Source: Zeus faber (Eukaryota > Chordata > Actinopteri > Zeiformes > Zeidae). From it: a DNA stretch of 64,000 bases. Position numbers and translations under genes: made by a program. Below are positions 1-64,000 of this stretch, one piece after another. The notes under the pieces were generated by a model. That model was not told the DNA's origin. It ran no database searches and saw nothing but the letters and a program-made list of their open reading frames with translations. The stretch covers positions 18,372,839-18,436,838 of the forward strand of contig OY482851.1 of the NCBI GenBank assembly GCA_960531495.1, written 5' to 3'. Numbering within the stretch: the first letter of the stretch is position 1; the number at the start of each line of letters is the position of its first letter.

Positions 1-1770
1 CCAAGCCAGCTAAAGGTATCTGGAGAACAACAATGACAGAAGCTACAAACAGGGTTAAGGTGTCGTTTAAACCGGTATGTCACAAGGATCTCGTGGTTTA
101 AATTTCATCCAAATCGATCCACATACGGATCGCTTTTTTTTTGTGAAAAACCAAACAACTTTGACTGCAACTATTCAGCTTGTCCTGCTTGCCTGACATG
201 CCACTATTCATGAACAAAATGAACGAGATGCGATTTACAGCAAGACGCTTTATGAGGTCATCATACTATATACTATCAATGTGCAAATTCTGATTGAGAA
301 TCTCCATTGCCGCCGTGTCCAGTGTGCGGTCTAGAGTCCGTCGCTCTGTTGTGGTTCGATATTACAAACTATGGGATTACGTGTATATTTTTGTACTTTA
401 TTACCTGGTAGATGATGGTGGATTTGGTCCCCATTTCTCTGCCGGATTAATGAAAAATACGAAAATCAGTATTCCAAAAGAACTTGTGACCACGTTGAGT
501 CGAGTCAACTGAAAACTCAAGTGATGCGTTCAAGATCCAGCAAGCCGTCAGAAAAATAGAAGCTGTGCAATGAGTAATGTTATTACTCACAGAAATACCA
601 CAACGTTTTTGATTTTTCATGGAAACCTAACTTGATAAAAATGTAATCCAAGAAAAAAAGGTCACCAATAAATGTACATAAGTTCGATTGCTATCGTAAA
701 TCTCCGTCGATGCATAAACCTACGTAAATACGTCATCATTGATGCACACAAGACCCAATGTCACCTGCCGTCACAGACTCTGATGTACTTACACACAACA
801 AGGTTAGTAACAATGACAAGATCTGGTTTAAAGTAAGAAATATTCGTTTTTTTTAAAGAAACATGAATAAACAGTTTCTTACAGCTAAACGTAGCAGATT
901 TAAATAAATAGACAGAAAGTGTTAAGTATTGATCAGTTCTTCCATAATGACTCTAATGATGAATTCATGTTAAAGGGGAATAATCCTCTCTCCAAAATTG
1001 AAGAAGATCCAAAAACCACAAACAACAATAATTAATCTGTTTGCGTTGATAATTCTGAAAATGCAGATTTAAGTTCAGAAGAGGAAACGGTGAAACAGGA
1101 AGTATTAGAGCAGCACTTTGATGACATTTGTCTATAGCAACAGTAGAACGGTATGATTATTGGAGACGAAACCAATGAAGCAAAATGTTTCCCTGTTCTT
1201 TTCCCGAACAACAATGGGAAGGTTTCATATGTGTTGACGTCAGAGTTTCCGTGAGAAAAGATTGGTGCCGGTCAACGTGTCCTGGGAGATTTCAATTTAC
1301 CGGACAAATGGGAAAGATTCCGGTGAAATATTATCTGTGTTTATTGAGCTTAAAAACATTTGACAAGCAGGCTATATAGAGAATGACATCATCAAGGCAT
1401 GTAGATGTATAATATTCTTTATTGGATATTAAAAATAAAATAAATCCCGCTGGTAAACACCATTTAAAAAAATAAATAATTAAAAATTACGAGTATTACT
1501 ACTTGAAATCAAATAATTTTACAAATGACAAGTGTAGCCGCTTTAATTAACATTTCACTAAAATAACATTTTGATCAAATCAAAAACAAAATAATTATGG
1601 CAAGTAGGTCTTAATAAAATAAAGTTTGTGGTGTTATCCATCTTCTTTGGAACGTCCCCTCGACATATTTTACACAATAAGTATTTACCGTCTGCTTTGG
1701 TCGGAACTTAGATATACAAAAAAACGCCAAACTCTGGATGTATGTGTCCCAACGACACAGTACTCAGAGC

Positions 1771-1773
<3 letters not shown>

Positions 1774-1813
<40 letters not shown>
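1774..1813. repeat. (GT)n microsatellite
   Basis: An uninterrupted GT dinucleotide array of about 40 bp. The open frames reading through it on both strands are artefacts. Confidence 0.95.
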
Positions 1814-1815
<2 letters not shown>

Positions 1816-2404
1816 ACTGTGTTTGCAAGTGCAACCTTTCCACAAGGGAGGGGGGGGCGGGGCTTAGTTCTATATCGACAAACGTGATTGGTCAGAGGTG
1901 AAGCTTTCAGATCAGCTTTAGATCGTCCAAACTGATTGGATTCCCGTTGCAACTTGCCGGGCGCGGAAATGAACAGATCTGCAGAATTTTATTATTATTT
2001 TTTTTTTAATCAAAATGATTCACCCAGCACTAATTCAAATTGTGCTTGGAGGAAATTTTTTTCCACCGGACATTATGACCAGAGAGATTTGAATATGTCT
2101 GACTACAACAGATTTTCCCGGTCAAAAACCGGCATTTACCGGAAAACAGAAACGCTCGTTGTCGTCCAAATTTGATTCACACTGATCTTCATTTGTGTCA
2201 GGAAACATTCATACAACTTTATAAACTCACTGAAAATTGAAAAACATCAGCGTTGCATTGAGAACAAAGTGACTTTGTGACATCATGAACCAACGCGGTC
2301 CACGGTTTGTGCTACATTGCACAGAATCTAGAGTGTTCAGTAATACATATCTAACATGACTAACATGACTAAACTGGACCTGTGTATTGCTGCCCGCTAT
2401 ATTT

Positions 2405-2418
2405 ATTATCATAATAAC

Positions 2419-2449
<31 letters not shown>

Positions 2450-2520
2450 TTTACAATAATAATAATAATTATTATTATTATTAGTGTTATTATTATTATT
2501 AATATTATTAATATTATTAA

Positions 2521-2557
<37 letters not shown>

Positions 2558-2560
2558 TAT
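2405..2560. repeat. AAT/ATT trinucleotide array
   Basis: Runs of AAT change to ATT near the middle (about 2468), so the two halves are inverted relative to each other and could pair as an AT hairpin. Confidence 0.9.
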
Positions 2561-3072
2561 TTTTAGTTTTTGATACCCATATTTGTGAGTGATTTCAGTA
2601 GTAAGATTTCACATTCAGTAGACTGCCTCATTCTAACTAACTTGTATGGAAGCCGAGTCCCGACGAGTTCAGCTTCTTGGCTGGGTAAAATAAGAGAAAC
2701 ACATAGGCCAGTTCAGCTCGGGCCACATTCCATTTCTGTCATTTTGATCTCTCTGCTGTGTAGAAGGTGGACGCTCTCTTGAAATCAATCACAGTCCCTG
2801 AATGGATACCGGCCCCATGGTGCCAGCAGGAATGCAGAAGGGAATATAAACAGACACACAAAAAAAATAGATTCACAGGCTTTTTGGAGCCAAACTGCTT
2901 TAGGAATCTATAGGTTTCAACATGAACTACTCTTTCGTGTTTGTGCCATGATTTATTCTAACATCCAACTCTAAACAGCTGCCAGCAGCAACATTGCAAT
3001 ACAATTGCTGTAATATTAATTCTAATTCAAATGATCCTCCATTTCCCGATGCCACTGATTCTCTGGCTGCAG

Positions 3073-11854
<8,782 letters not shown>

Positions 11855-14093
11855 CCCCGCCCCTGGCTCCCTGGCTGGGATCTGTCCTGAACAAAAACAA
11901 AAAACAACGGGTGAAACAAACGGTGGGGACCAACGTATCGCGGTGTGTAAACGGCTTGGTTTCCTATGTACAGTGTCCGAGAAAACTCCTGTGATTTATT
12001 GTTTTGGAACCATTTCCCCGGTCTAATGCAAAAATAGACAGTATAAATTCTATTGTTAGCGGCGAAAATACGCTTCCGATTCCCTCACACGCAGAAAGTC
12101 AAGGCTGAGTGATTTTGGATTGGGGATTCCACACTACACCTCCACCACTACAGCGATAGCAGTTGAGTTGAGCGACGTGGCCTGGATAGAGCACCAGGCT
12201 GTTAATATTGATACGCTCTTATTAAGACGACCCAGATGGGGAGGTAAGTGAAAAACAAGCCGTAATGAGCACATCCGACCGGCTGCGCCACAGCGGAGGG
12301 GAATTGATAATCAGACAGACCGGACATGCACGGCAGCTGTACGGCAGCTGGATGGCACGCAGGACCACAGGTAGTTGATGCGCCAAAACTTAAGAACCAA
12401 AATTAACTGCACGGATAAACCCAAACCCCAAATCGCAACCAAGATCTCACCTTTACACTCATACTCTCTTCGTCTTGGCGACTTTCATTTGTCGTAAGAT
12501 AAGATAGAAATGAAATAACATAAGATAAGCTTTATTAATTCAGGAAATTCTACTTGAACGTATCTACTGTACATAAGACACGACGCCCTTTGCACCCAAC
12601 TCAACCCAGAATAAAAAGGCCATATTTACGAAATGTATTTTGTTGTATGATATGTTAAATCGAATAATATTTACATTTATTTATTTTCTTCCGCAAAAAA
12701 AAAAACCTTCTGGTGTTGTCACGTTGAAATGATAGAATTCATTAAATAACTGAATTCATTTACCTATTTATTATTCAGTTCCAATGTTATTCATGTATTT
12801 TCCTCCCATGTTGTGTTATTTGTGGGAGGTTCTCTGATTACAGTTGTTTCATTAAATTTAAATTGTCGTTGATCTTTTTTTTGGATCTTGCTCGTGGCAG
12901 TGACTTTCAGTGTTGACATATCATGCTGCTTCCTTTTCAAAATACTGAATGGCCTTTTTAAACGTGCCTCTCCGTCTCTGGAGCACTCTCCCTGCGTTCA
13001 ACCTGTGTCTGGAGGTGAGAGACGGACGGGAAATGAACAGGAAGTTAAAAAAAAAAAAAAATGGAAAAAAGAGAACCCCGTGTCCGAGTGTATACGTGTG
13101 ATTCTATATGTTGCCAACTGAGTGTATATTGTAATAGATGCTACAACTTATTTCCTTTCCCCTGATGGAAATTTCTTCTGTTATTTAAAACAAATAGATA
13201 AATAAAACGTTGGGGGTTTTGAGGAAAAGCCTTATCCAGACACGTGATGCATGGATGTTAAACAAGCGGACAGGGTTTTAAAAATATCTATTTAAAAATA
13301 AGAAACTTCACATCGACATCATCCAAAGTCTAGCCTCAGTTTCGCAGCCCTTTATACAGGAAGTTGAATAATTTGACACAGATACCAACGCAGCAGAAAA
13401 CACTTCATATTAAGGATAATAACTCGCATGTTGATTCTGTAGTTTAAGTATCTAGTATGTAGTTTTATGTCATTTAAAAGTCCTAAATTCCAAAAAATGG
13501 CGCTTGCAATTACAATAAAAAAAAACATTTTGGAGTTGGCCATGAGTTCTGTCACGTGTAACCAACGTCGAGTTGAACCCCTTTTGTCCTAAAAACCGTG
13601 TCACAATGTTCCATTTTGTAAACAGAATTCCCATCCGGTGTTAAATGGTCACATTTCATTATCAGATGTTTGAACGATCAAGCCCGAATTTGGCTCATTA
13701 GATACGCAACCTCCCATAGAGTAAAAAAAAAACAAAAAAAAGAGTCTCCATTTTGGTTTTTGTGCCTGTAATTTGTATTTCCTGTGGCTACCGCTTTTTA
13801 AACTGTGCTTGGTGGGTGTCTGTGATCGTAGCGTAGAGGTAGTTCGCCCTTGTACCGCAGTCGGCTTTTTCTCAAAGCTTTTCACCGAAAAAAATAAAAT
13901 AAAACTAAACACTGGTACGTGTGTTCCCATTAAAAAAAAAATCATTCAAAGCTATGGATTTTGTCAAATGAAATTAAAATCCCTGACTGGGCAAATGTGT
14001 GACCGTGTCAGTGAGCTGCTTCTGTGCAACAGATATTTTTAGATGACATGATTTTACTATTTTTGAAAATGAAATTATATATATACCTATACA

Positions 14094-14094
<1 letters not shown>

Positions 14095-14182
<88 letters not shown>
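14095..14182. repeat. (TA)n microsatellite
   Basis: About 88 bp of TA, self-complementary and able to extrude as a cruciform. Confidence 0.95.
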
Positions 14183-14183
<1 letters not shown>

Positions 14184-14420
14184 TAGAAGCACTTGCAGTG
14201 GCACTAATGTCATTCGGCATCACCAGTAAAGTGCAGTGGGATGCACAAAAGAAAAAATGTTATAAGAGTACCTATCAGTCACAGAAGTAGCAGTTTTTTT
14301 TATTTAAAATGTTTTGGGGTGTGGGTGATAGAACACATTAGGCCTATCTGTTGCTATCTGTATAATTCCAGGTGTTTGGAGTGCTTTCACATCCTGTATA
14401 TGTGAAAGTGTGTGAGTGTG

Positions 14421-14422
<2 letters not shown>

Positions 14423-14502
<80 letters not shown>
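14423..14502. repeat. (GT)n microsatellite ending in CG-rich alternation
   Basis: About 40 GT units pass directly into GCGCTCGCGCGCGCGTGC (to ~14518). The whole tract alternates purine and pyrimidine, so it is a strong candidate for Z-DNA. Confidence 0.95.
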
Positions 14503-14505
<3 letters not shown>

Positions 14506-15470
14506 TCGCGCGCGCGTGCATTGCATATTGACACGTGTACATATTGTACATATCAGATCGGTGGATGGTCGTACTTCTGGGTCTAAATGTCCCCGCTCCT
14601 GGATTGACCCATGCGTCTCTGATGCTGTAGGCCTATCTATCTCTGTCGTAACATCTGTGTCCGCAGCTTCCAGCTCCATCGTCGTCATCATCATCTCCCT
14701 CCTCTGGAAACTCTATGTATAAAATGTGCATGTGTGTAGAAAGGAACCTTGTGTTCCAATTGTGTTTGATTTTCGTTTCCCTTTCCAAGGCAGATGATAG
14801 GCCTGATGACAAAATGTTGATTGATTTATTTATTTTTGTTGTTGTTGAGGGGAAAACAATTAGTGAATGTATCACTCTCGTACGCTTTTTGTCCATCCAT
14901 TTTATGCAAGTCAACCAAGATGTGTGGAGAAAAGGCTTCTGTGCGCTGTCCTTAAAAAAGGCAAGACTTGATCTAACGACTGGTCATTGGTTCTGAAAGT
15001 GTGTGGATAATGTTTGCAAAAATGTTGAGCCGTCAATAAAGCTAAGTCTTGGAAAGGCTGCAGCGACTGCAGACTGCTGCTTTTGGAAGTATATGAAATA
15101 AAAACTATGTTCTCTAGCAATTAACATGGCGCATCAATTTAACATTCTTTATTCTTAAACGCACGCACGCACGGCCACGCACGCACGCACTGCAGGGTTC
15201 CTCTTCGCTGACGTTCCCAGATTGAGTGATCTCAGATCGACGCTGCCACCTAGTGGCCGATATGAAAACTCCCCGGAAACCAGATAATGAAGTACCTGTA
15301 AAGTTGACACCAACATGATGGTTAAAGTGTTTAACATTTTTACCCTAGATTTATTTTTTAAGAATATTCGTTATTACGTGAAAATGACATGTCAATTTCA
15401 ATCAATTTAGCTGTGTACCACAGATGTCTCAAACCAAGTTCGCAAACGACTTTAGGCCCGGAAAGGTTCA

Positions 15471-15555
15471 CACACACACACACACACACACGCACATGCA
15501 CACACACGCACACGCACACACAGCCACAGCCACACACACACACACACACACACAA
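15471..15555. repeat. Interrupted (CA)n array
   Basis: CA units interrupted by CG, TG and CAGC steps. Confidence 0.9.
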
Positions 15556-15559
15556 GCGT

Positions 15560-16600
15560 GTTGACATCTACTCCACTGTGACATCACGCTGCATTTGTGA
15601 TCTCACAGTGGGTCAGATGTCAAAGGTTGAGACGGGCACTAGTTTTCCTTTAATTTGCGGTTCCCGCCCATTTCCTTCAGAATAGAGTTAGTTCAGAATA
15701 GTGTGGAAACACCCTTTGCCGTCAAATCAGCGACAGAAATGAAAAAGCGACAGAACTTGAGCTCTTCTCGCAATGTCACATGCCTTTCACTCCTCACCAG
15801 GTATGTTTTTCATAGAATCTGTGCAAAACAGATCAGACGTATAAAGTGTTTGGTTACACTATTTTGGCTTGTTCAAAGTTAACGCTCAACTCAGTATAAA
15901 CTGGCTATAAGCTGACATTTAATGTCTTCGTGCAATTCCTGGAGAAATAGTCAAAAGTGTGCTGGCCCCATGAGCTTGGGATTACATCACAAAGACTTGG
16001 ACTTCTTTGCGGAACTATTTTTCTCGTCTGAAAGCTGTTGGGGAAACGTTTCGGCACAACAAGATCAATTTTGTATTTCGCAAAGCGCTGGTCCAAACAT
16101 GCCACAGAGTTAGAGCACACTTTTAGAGAGGGCTTTTTTTTTTTTTTTTTTTTGTTTGTTTTTTTGTTTTTCTTAAAAGGAAAATCGAGCAAATCTTTTA
16201 CCGACTGACTCATCGAGAACCGAGTCTCAAGAAAAGAGCCGAAAGTCCCAACGCTACAAACTTGATAATCCAGAGGTTTCGCTCAATTCAGAGGCCAAGG
16301 GGGTCACATTTAAACGCCAACGGAAGTAAAGCAAAGCAAAGGGACAGCTATACTGACGGTAAGCTGTTTACTATGCTGCGACCATCCTGCCAGTCCCTTT
16401 TTTTTTTAATGCATTCCAAAGTATCATGAAATATTCAAAAAATATTTACAATTATTGTAAAAAAAAAAAAATAAAAAAAAAAAAAAAAAAATGGGGTAAA
16501 TAAAGTTTTCCATTCTTTTTGCAACCCAAATGACCAATGAATACGGAAAAAAAAAAAAAAAGTAAATAAACTTCCCAATTCATGGCGGGGAAAATAACTC
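15560..16600. other. Intergenic DNA between sv2c and iqgap2
   Basis: No supported gene. Poly(T) near 16133-16152 and long A-rich runs near 16458-16490 and 16546-16561 mark simple or retroposon-tail sequence. Confidence 0.5.
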
Positions 16601-16619
16601 CCTTATTCCGAGAGAGAAA

Positions 16620-17054
16620 TAACGATCCATGGACGCGTGCGTGGGTCGTCGGGCTCTGTTGAGTCGACTGGAAAGACTCAAACCGTCCAACGTGAAACTA
16701 ACTCCACGCCTGGCGGTCCCGGCCGCGAGGTGGCGCCGCGGCCAAACCAACCCTCGGCCAGTCAGGTGGAGCGCCCGGGGTCGCGGTGCGTGGACCGCGC
16801 CGACTACTATCAGTAGTAGTTAGTGACTGAGGAGGAGCGGCGCCGCAGCGGGACGCTATGGAGAACATTCTCCGTTGACATTGATCCGTTGAAACCTCCC
16901 TCTCCCCCCCACCCCCCCCGCCCGTTATTAGACTTGTGGGTTTGTTTTTTGGGGGTTTTTTGTTGGTTTTTTTTTTTTTTTAGCCGCAGAGTTGTGTTGA
17001 TTTCCCCGCAGTTTGAAGCTGAAACGAGTTGAGAAGCTGAGGAAACTCGTCAGG
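16620..17054 (+). promoter_or_regulatory. Likely iqgap2 promoter / 5' UTR region, CpG-rich
   Basis: A local rise in G+C and CpG (for example GGCGCCGCGG near 16732 and the GCGGCGCCGC stretch near 16840) lies just before the iqgap2 start codon, after a long AT-rich stretch. This is how a CpG-island promoter with 5' UTR looks. No TATA box stands out. The transcription start cannot be fixed from sequence. Confidence 0.45.
16858..16878 (+). promoter_or_regulatory. Possible upstream ORF before iqgap2
   Basis: An ATG followed by five codons and TGA sits about 180 nt before the iqgap2 start. If it lies in the mRNA it could lower initiation at the main start. Confidence 0.3.
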
Positions 17055-61039
<43,985 letters not shown>

Positions 61040-61604
61040 GGGGCGACCACTGAGACAGTCATTTAAAATAAAAAGCGAGAGGAGTTTGATTGTGCCTTCT
61101 GACGGGATCGGAATTTATGGAAAAACCAAAATGCTGTGTTATGTTTCACCTTTCCACTTGATAAACAAAAAAACAAAAAAAAAAACAACCTGTCAGACTT
61201 TGAAGGCCACTGTGGATTAATCACCCAAAACCAAAAAGAAACTTCTATTGTTTTGTCTAATTACATATTTTTTGTTCCCACAAGGTGCTTGTAAATGGAA
61301 TATATTTTAAAGAAATCCTAACGGAATTTGTTTTATATGTTGTATATTAATTAAATATATTCCAAATATTTGGAAACACATTGTCTTGTTGTATAAAGAA
61401 GCTGGAATCTGATTGGTGGCAGTGCTGTAACAGTGTGGAACTGGACTTTGGAACGTGCATTAATTCATCAGTGCCTTTTAATTCAGAACATGTATAAGAA
61501 ATGGTAACTGTTGAAAAATGGAAAATGGAATTGTTTTTTAAAGATGTGCTATCAAATAATACACAAATGAAATGCTATAATATAAACTCTTTCTTGAGGA
61601 GCTT

Positions 61605-61610
61605 AATAAA
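61605..61610 (+). terminator. Likely iqgap2 polyadenylation signal
   Basis: AATAAA followed within ~12-30 nt by a T-rich and GT-containing stretch (CTACTTTTTGTCTTGCC), as a cleavage site needs. It would give a 3' UTR of ~590 nt. A weaker AATAAA lies near 61068. Confidence 0.6.
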
Positions 61611-61841
61611 TTACAAATGTCTACTTTTTGTCTTGCCTTTTTCTTTTTTCCCCAAAGACCTCTATAATCTCTGTTTTTTGCCTGCCCTTCATTTATGAGA
61701 AGGGAAATGTTGCATCTTCCTGGGGAGGGAGAAGGCGGAGTGTCATACTGCAGTTTGACTGCGTTTCTGGCAGAACACTCGACTCCACCGAGGTGTCCAC
61801 ATATTTTCAACACATTTGAGGTTGTTCTTAGGTTGATAAAC

Positions 61842-63530
61842 ATGTTGCGCTGGGGCCTGGTCTTTGCATTATTATCTCTTCAGACGTCGGCGTTCATTCA
61901 CAAGAATGGTAGGTTTTGCTTAATTAAGACTTTCTACATTTCCTATCGCGTACAGTGTTATTGTGTTACTTAATTTTGACGGTTGTTCATCCTTAATGTT
62001 TGACTGAAATGAAATGCTTTTTATTTTTTTCCCCCCCATATTTCCATAAATCTTTAATTGTCATCAATTTCTTACCTATTATATCAATATTTTATATCTT
62101 ATCTATATTTGTGTATTTCTTATGGTTTATCTGTGTCCTATTTTATCTTTATCGTTATCTACGGCCGCAGTTTGACAATGTACATTCGTTGCATTTGTTG
62201 CGACTTCATGTGTTTATAGCCATGTCACCGCATAGCCACAGAAATACACACACATCCTTCAAAATGTCGAAACGGTTGTTTTCTCTTTCCTTTTTTCTAA
62301 ACTGACCCCTCCTTTCTGCCTGCAGCCTCAGGCCCCTTCCTGAGGACTTTCGCCGCTCACATTGTGTCGGAGACGGAAGAGCCCAGCGACTACCTTGATC
62401 TCTCTGTGCTGGAGAATGAAGACGGAGGCTCCGGCTCGGAGGTGGAGCCGGAGAAAAAGCACCATCACCCACACCACCCTGCCAAGAAAGGCCTTCACTA
62501 TCGAGTCTCTGCGGAGGCCAATGGCTTCCTCCAGGGTCGCCTGGCAACTGTTTTTGTGCCCACCGTTTACACTTTGGTTTTCATCATCAGCGTGCCCCTC
62601 AACCTCGGCGCCGTGGTGATGTTCGTGCGGCGGATGCGTCCCAGGAAGCCGGCGGTGATCTACATGCTGAACCTCGCCTGCGCCGACCTGCTGTTTGTCC
62701 TTCTGCTGCCCTTCAAGATCTCCTACCATTACCACGGCAACAACTGGATCTACGGCTCCTTCATGTGCAGGGTGGTGACGGCGGCCTTCTACTGCAACAT
62801 GTACTGCTCCGTCCTCCTTGTGACGTGCATCAGCATCGACCGCTTCCTGGCCGTGGTTTACCCCATGGACTCCCTGACGTGGCGGACCCCCCGCATGGCC
62901 CGCGCCGTGTGCGCCGCCATGTGGCTGCTGGCGCTGGGCGGCGTCACTCCGCTGCTCGCCTCTGGTCAGACCATCCACCTGCCAGATCTGGGCATCACCA
63001 CTTGCCATGACGTGCAGAACGTGCACAAGCTGCAGGTCTACTACCTGTACTTCTTCCCCATCTATTCCTCCATCTTCTTTTTCATTCCGCTCATCTTCAC
63101 CGCCGTCTGCTACGTGCGCATCATACAGGCTCTGGCCGTGGCCAATGTCGAGAACAGCTCCAAGAAGAGCCGGGCCATGATGATGGCTGTGGCTGTTCTG
63201 GTGGTGTTTGTGGTCTGCTTCACCCCGACCAACATCATCCTGATTGTCCACTATGTGCAGCTGGGCCACAGAAATGGGGACAGTTCCTACCAGGCCTACC
63301 TGCTCTCCGTGTGCGTCTGCACCGTCAGCTGCTGCTTGGATCCCCTCATCTACTACTTTGGCTCGTCCCAGTGCCAAAGGCAGGTGGTGGCGCTGCTGAA
63401 CCGCAAACGCCTGCTGCGCGGCGGCTCAGAGACTTCGAGCACCAGCGAGCGAACAGAGAGCACCAAGTCTGGCAGGATGGAGAGCTTACAAGACGCCCTG
63501 GAGAGCCAGTACAGGAAGCTGGTGGCGTGA
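61842..63530 (+). CDS. f2r: Protease-activated receptor 1 (coagulation factor II thrombin receptor), two exons
   Basis: Exon 1 (61842-61908) codes for the signal peptide MLRWGLVFALLSLQTSA and FIHKN, with donor GTAGGT. Exon 2 (62326-63530) follows TTCTGCCTGCAG in phase, giving 423 residues (human PAR1: 425). The exodomain has a basic site FLR29|TFAAH and an acidic stretch EEPSDYLDLSVLENED that resembles a thrombin exosite-binding segment. Seven TMs run from ~97 to ~372, with DRF (194-196), TM3 Cys170, loop-2 TTCHDV (247-252) and DPLIY (361-365). The C-tail is Ser/Thr-rich (GSETSSTSERTESTKSG) and ends YRKLVA, like PAR1. The receptor couples to Gq/G12/13 in vertebrate platelets and endothelium. 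PAR1 and not PAR2 or 4 rests on wording and position next to iqgap2. The 349-codon antisense frame over it is a shadow. Confidence 0.94.
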
Positions 63531-64000
63531 AGAAATGGGAACGGGGCGCCGAGCCAAGAGCAAGGGCGGACATTAAAGATAGGCTCCACCCAAACTCTTT
63601 TCTTAATTACCTGCTTCGTTTACCCGCTCTCGGAAGCACGGCTTTGACTGTACAGATTGTTTTCTAAAATGCTGTCACTAGAGCGCAGTCTTTCTACTTC
63701 CTCCAAAAAAAAGAGAGAGAGCTCCGTGGCTCCTCTTCAGACACCAGAGCCAACCTGCGTTTGAATGGCTTCGAAGGAACAGGCTTGCGTCAGCAATAGG
63801 AACTAGTTACGCCAACGCTCCTTCCCCCATACCTTTTGAAAACTTTGCTGCTTTAATGCAGGAGGGATTCCATGATGGTCCAGTGCCTGGTTGTGCTGGA
63901 GTTATTGCACTCACAAGTAAACTCCGTTATTATTCTTTAAAAACTTTGTTTACGGAAAGCTTCAGTTTGACTCGTGGCTTTGCTCTTCACACATTTATTA
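63531..64000 (+). other. f2r 3' UTR / downstream flank
   Basis: No gene. No clear AATAAA signal seen before the window ends, so the f2r transcript probably continues beyond it. Confidence 0.55.

Larger units (their letters stand above)
1..3072. other. Intronic DNA upstream of the first visible sv2c exon
   Basis: I see no coding exon here. Open frames are short and lack splice context or family similarity. The stretch is AT-rich and holds a (GT)n array near 1774-1813 and a long AAT/ATT array near 2405-2560. Because the first sv2c exon (3073) begins mid-protein, this is taken as intron; the exons for the N-terminal half of sv2c must lie before the window. Confidence 0.6.
11855..15060 (+). other. 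sv2c 3' flank, possibly a long 3' UTR
   Basis: No coding exon seen. Candidate polyadenylation signals AATAAA lie at 13201-13206 and 15035-15040; the latter is followed by a plain single-copy stretch. SV2 genes are known to have long 3' UTRs, but transcription this far is inference. The stretch includes a (TA)n array and a (GT)n array. Confidence 0.4.

Noticed and set aside
62328..63377. A 349-codon open frame antisense to f2r, and a 179-codon frame antisense to f2rl2 (40338-40877)
   Set aside because: Both are shadows caused by GC-rich third positions of the receptor codons. They have no recognisable domain, and the sense frames carry all GPCR motifs.

Overview
This window is vertebrate genomic DNA and almost certainly teleost. 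Genes are split into short exons with canonical splice sites. Introns are rich in long (GT)n arrays, TATC and TA microsatellites, tRNA-derived SINEs, Tc1-like transposons and MITEs of kinds common in bony fish. No bacterial, plasmid or phage feature is present. The species cannot be named from the sequence alone.

The layout, all deduced by splicing exons by eye, is: (1) 3073-11854 (+), the last five coding exons of a synaptic vesicle glycoprotein 2 gene, best called sv2c. Its largest intron (4329-10884) is packed with retroelement debris. (2) 11855-16600, the sv2c 3' flank or UTR and intergenic DNA. (3) 17055-61039 (+), a complete iqgap2 gene: 38 coding exons whose lengths keep one open frame of 1657 codons plus stop. 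In order they encode a CH domain, IQGAP repeats, a WW domain, four IQ motifs, a RasGAP-related domain and the RasGAP C-terminal domain. (4) 39717-41273 (-), a two-exon protease-activated receptor gene (f2rl2, PAR3) nested antisense in iqgap2 intron 15. (5) 61842-63530 (+), a two-exon PAR1 gene (f2r) whose ATG lies about 230 bp past a likely iqgap2 polyadenylation signal. The order SV2C - IQGAP2 (with F2RL2 nested antisense) - F2R is the known vertebrate order, and it supports every paralogue call.

The genes do not form a pathway. SV2C is a synaptic vesicle transporter-like protein, IQGAP2 a calmodulin/Cdc42/actin scaffold, and PAR1/PAR3 thrombin-type receptors; linkage is ancestral synteny. 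I found no undescribed multi-gene system.

The most interesting observations are fine-grained: a signal-peptide exon for the nested PAR3 gene that is too short for ORF finding; candidate tethered-ligand cleavage sites in both receptors; loss of two class A GPCR motif residues in PAR3; an iqgap2 repeat unit apparently absent from human IQGAP2; a decayed copy of iqgap2 exon 8 in intron 12; a GC-AG intron; a TG array abutting a 3' splice site; and an R2/NeSL-like (restriction-endonuclease type) LINE lying in a TATC microsatellite with a second copy of its 3' end at its head.
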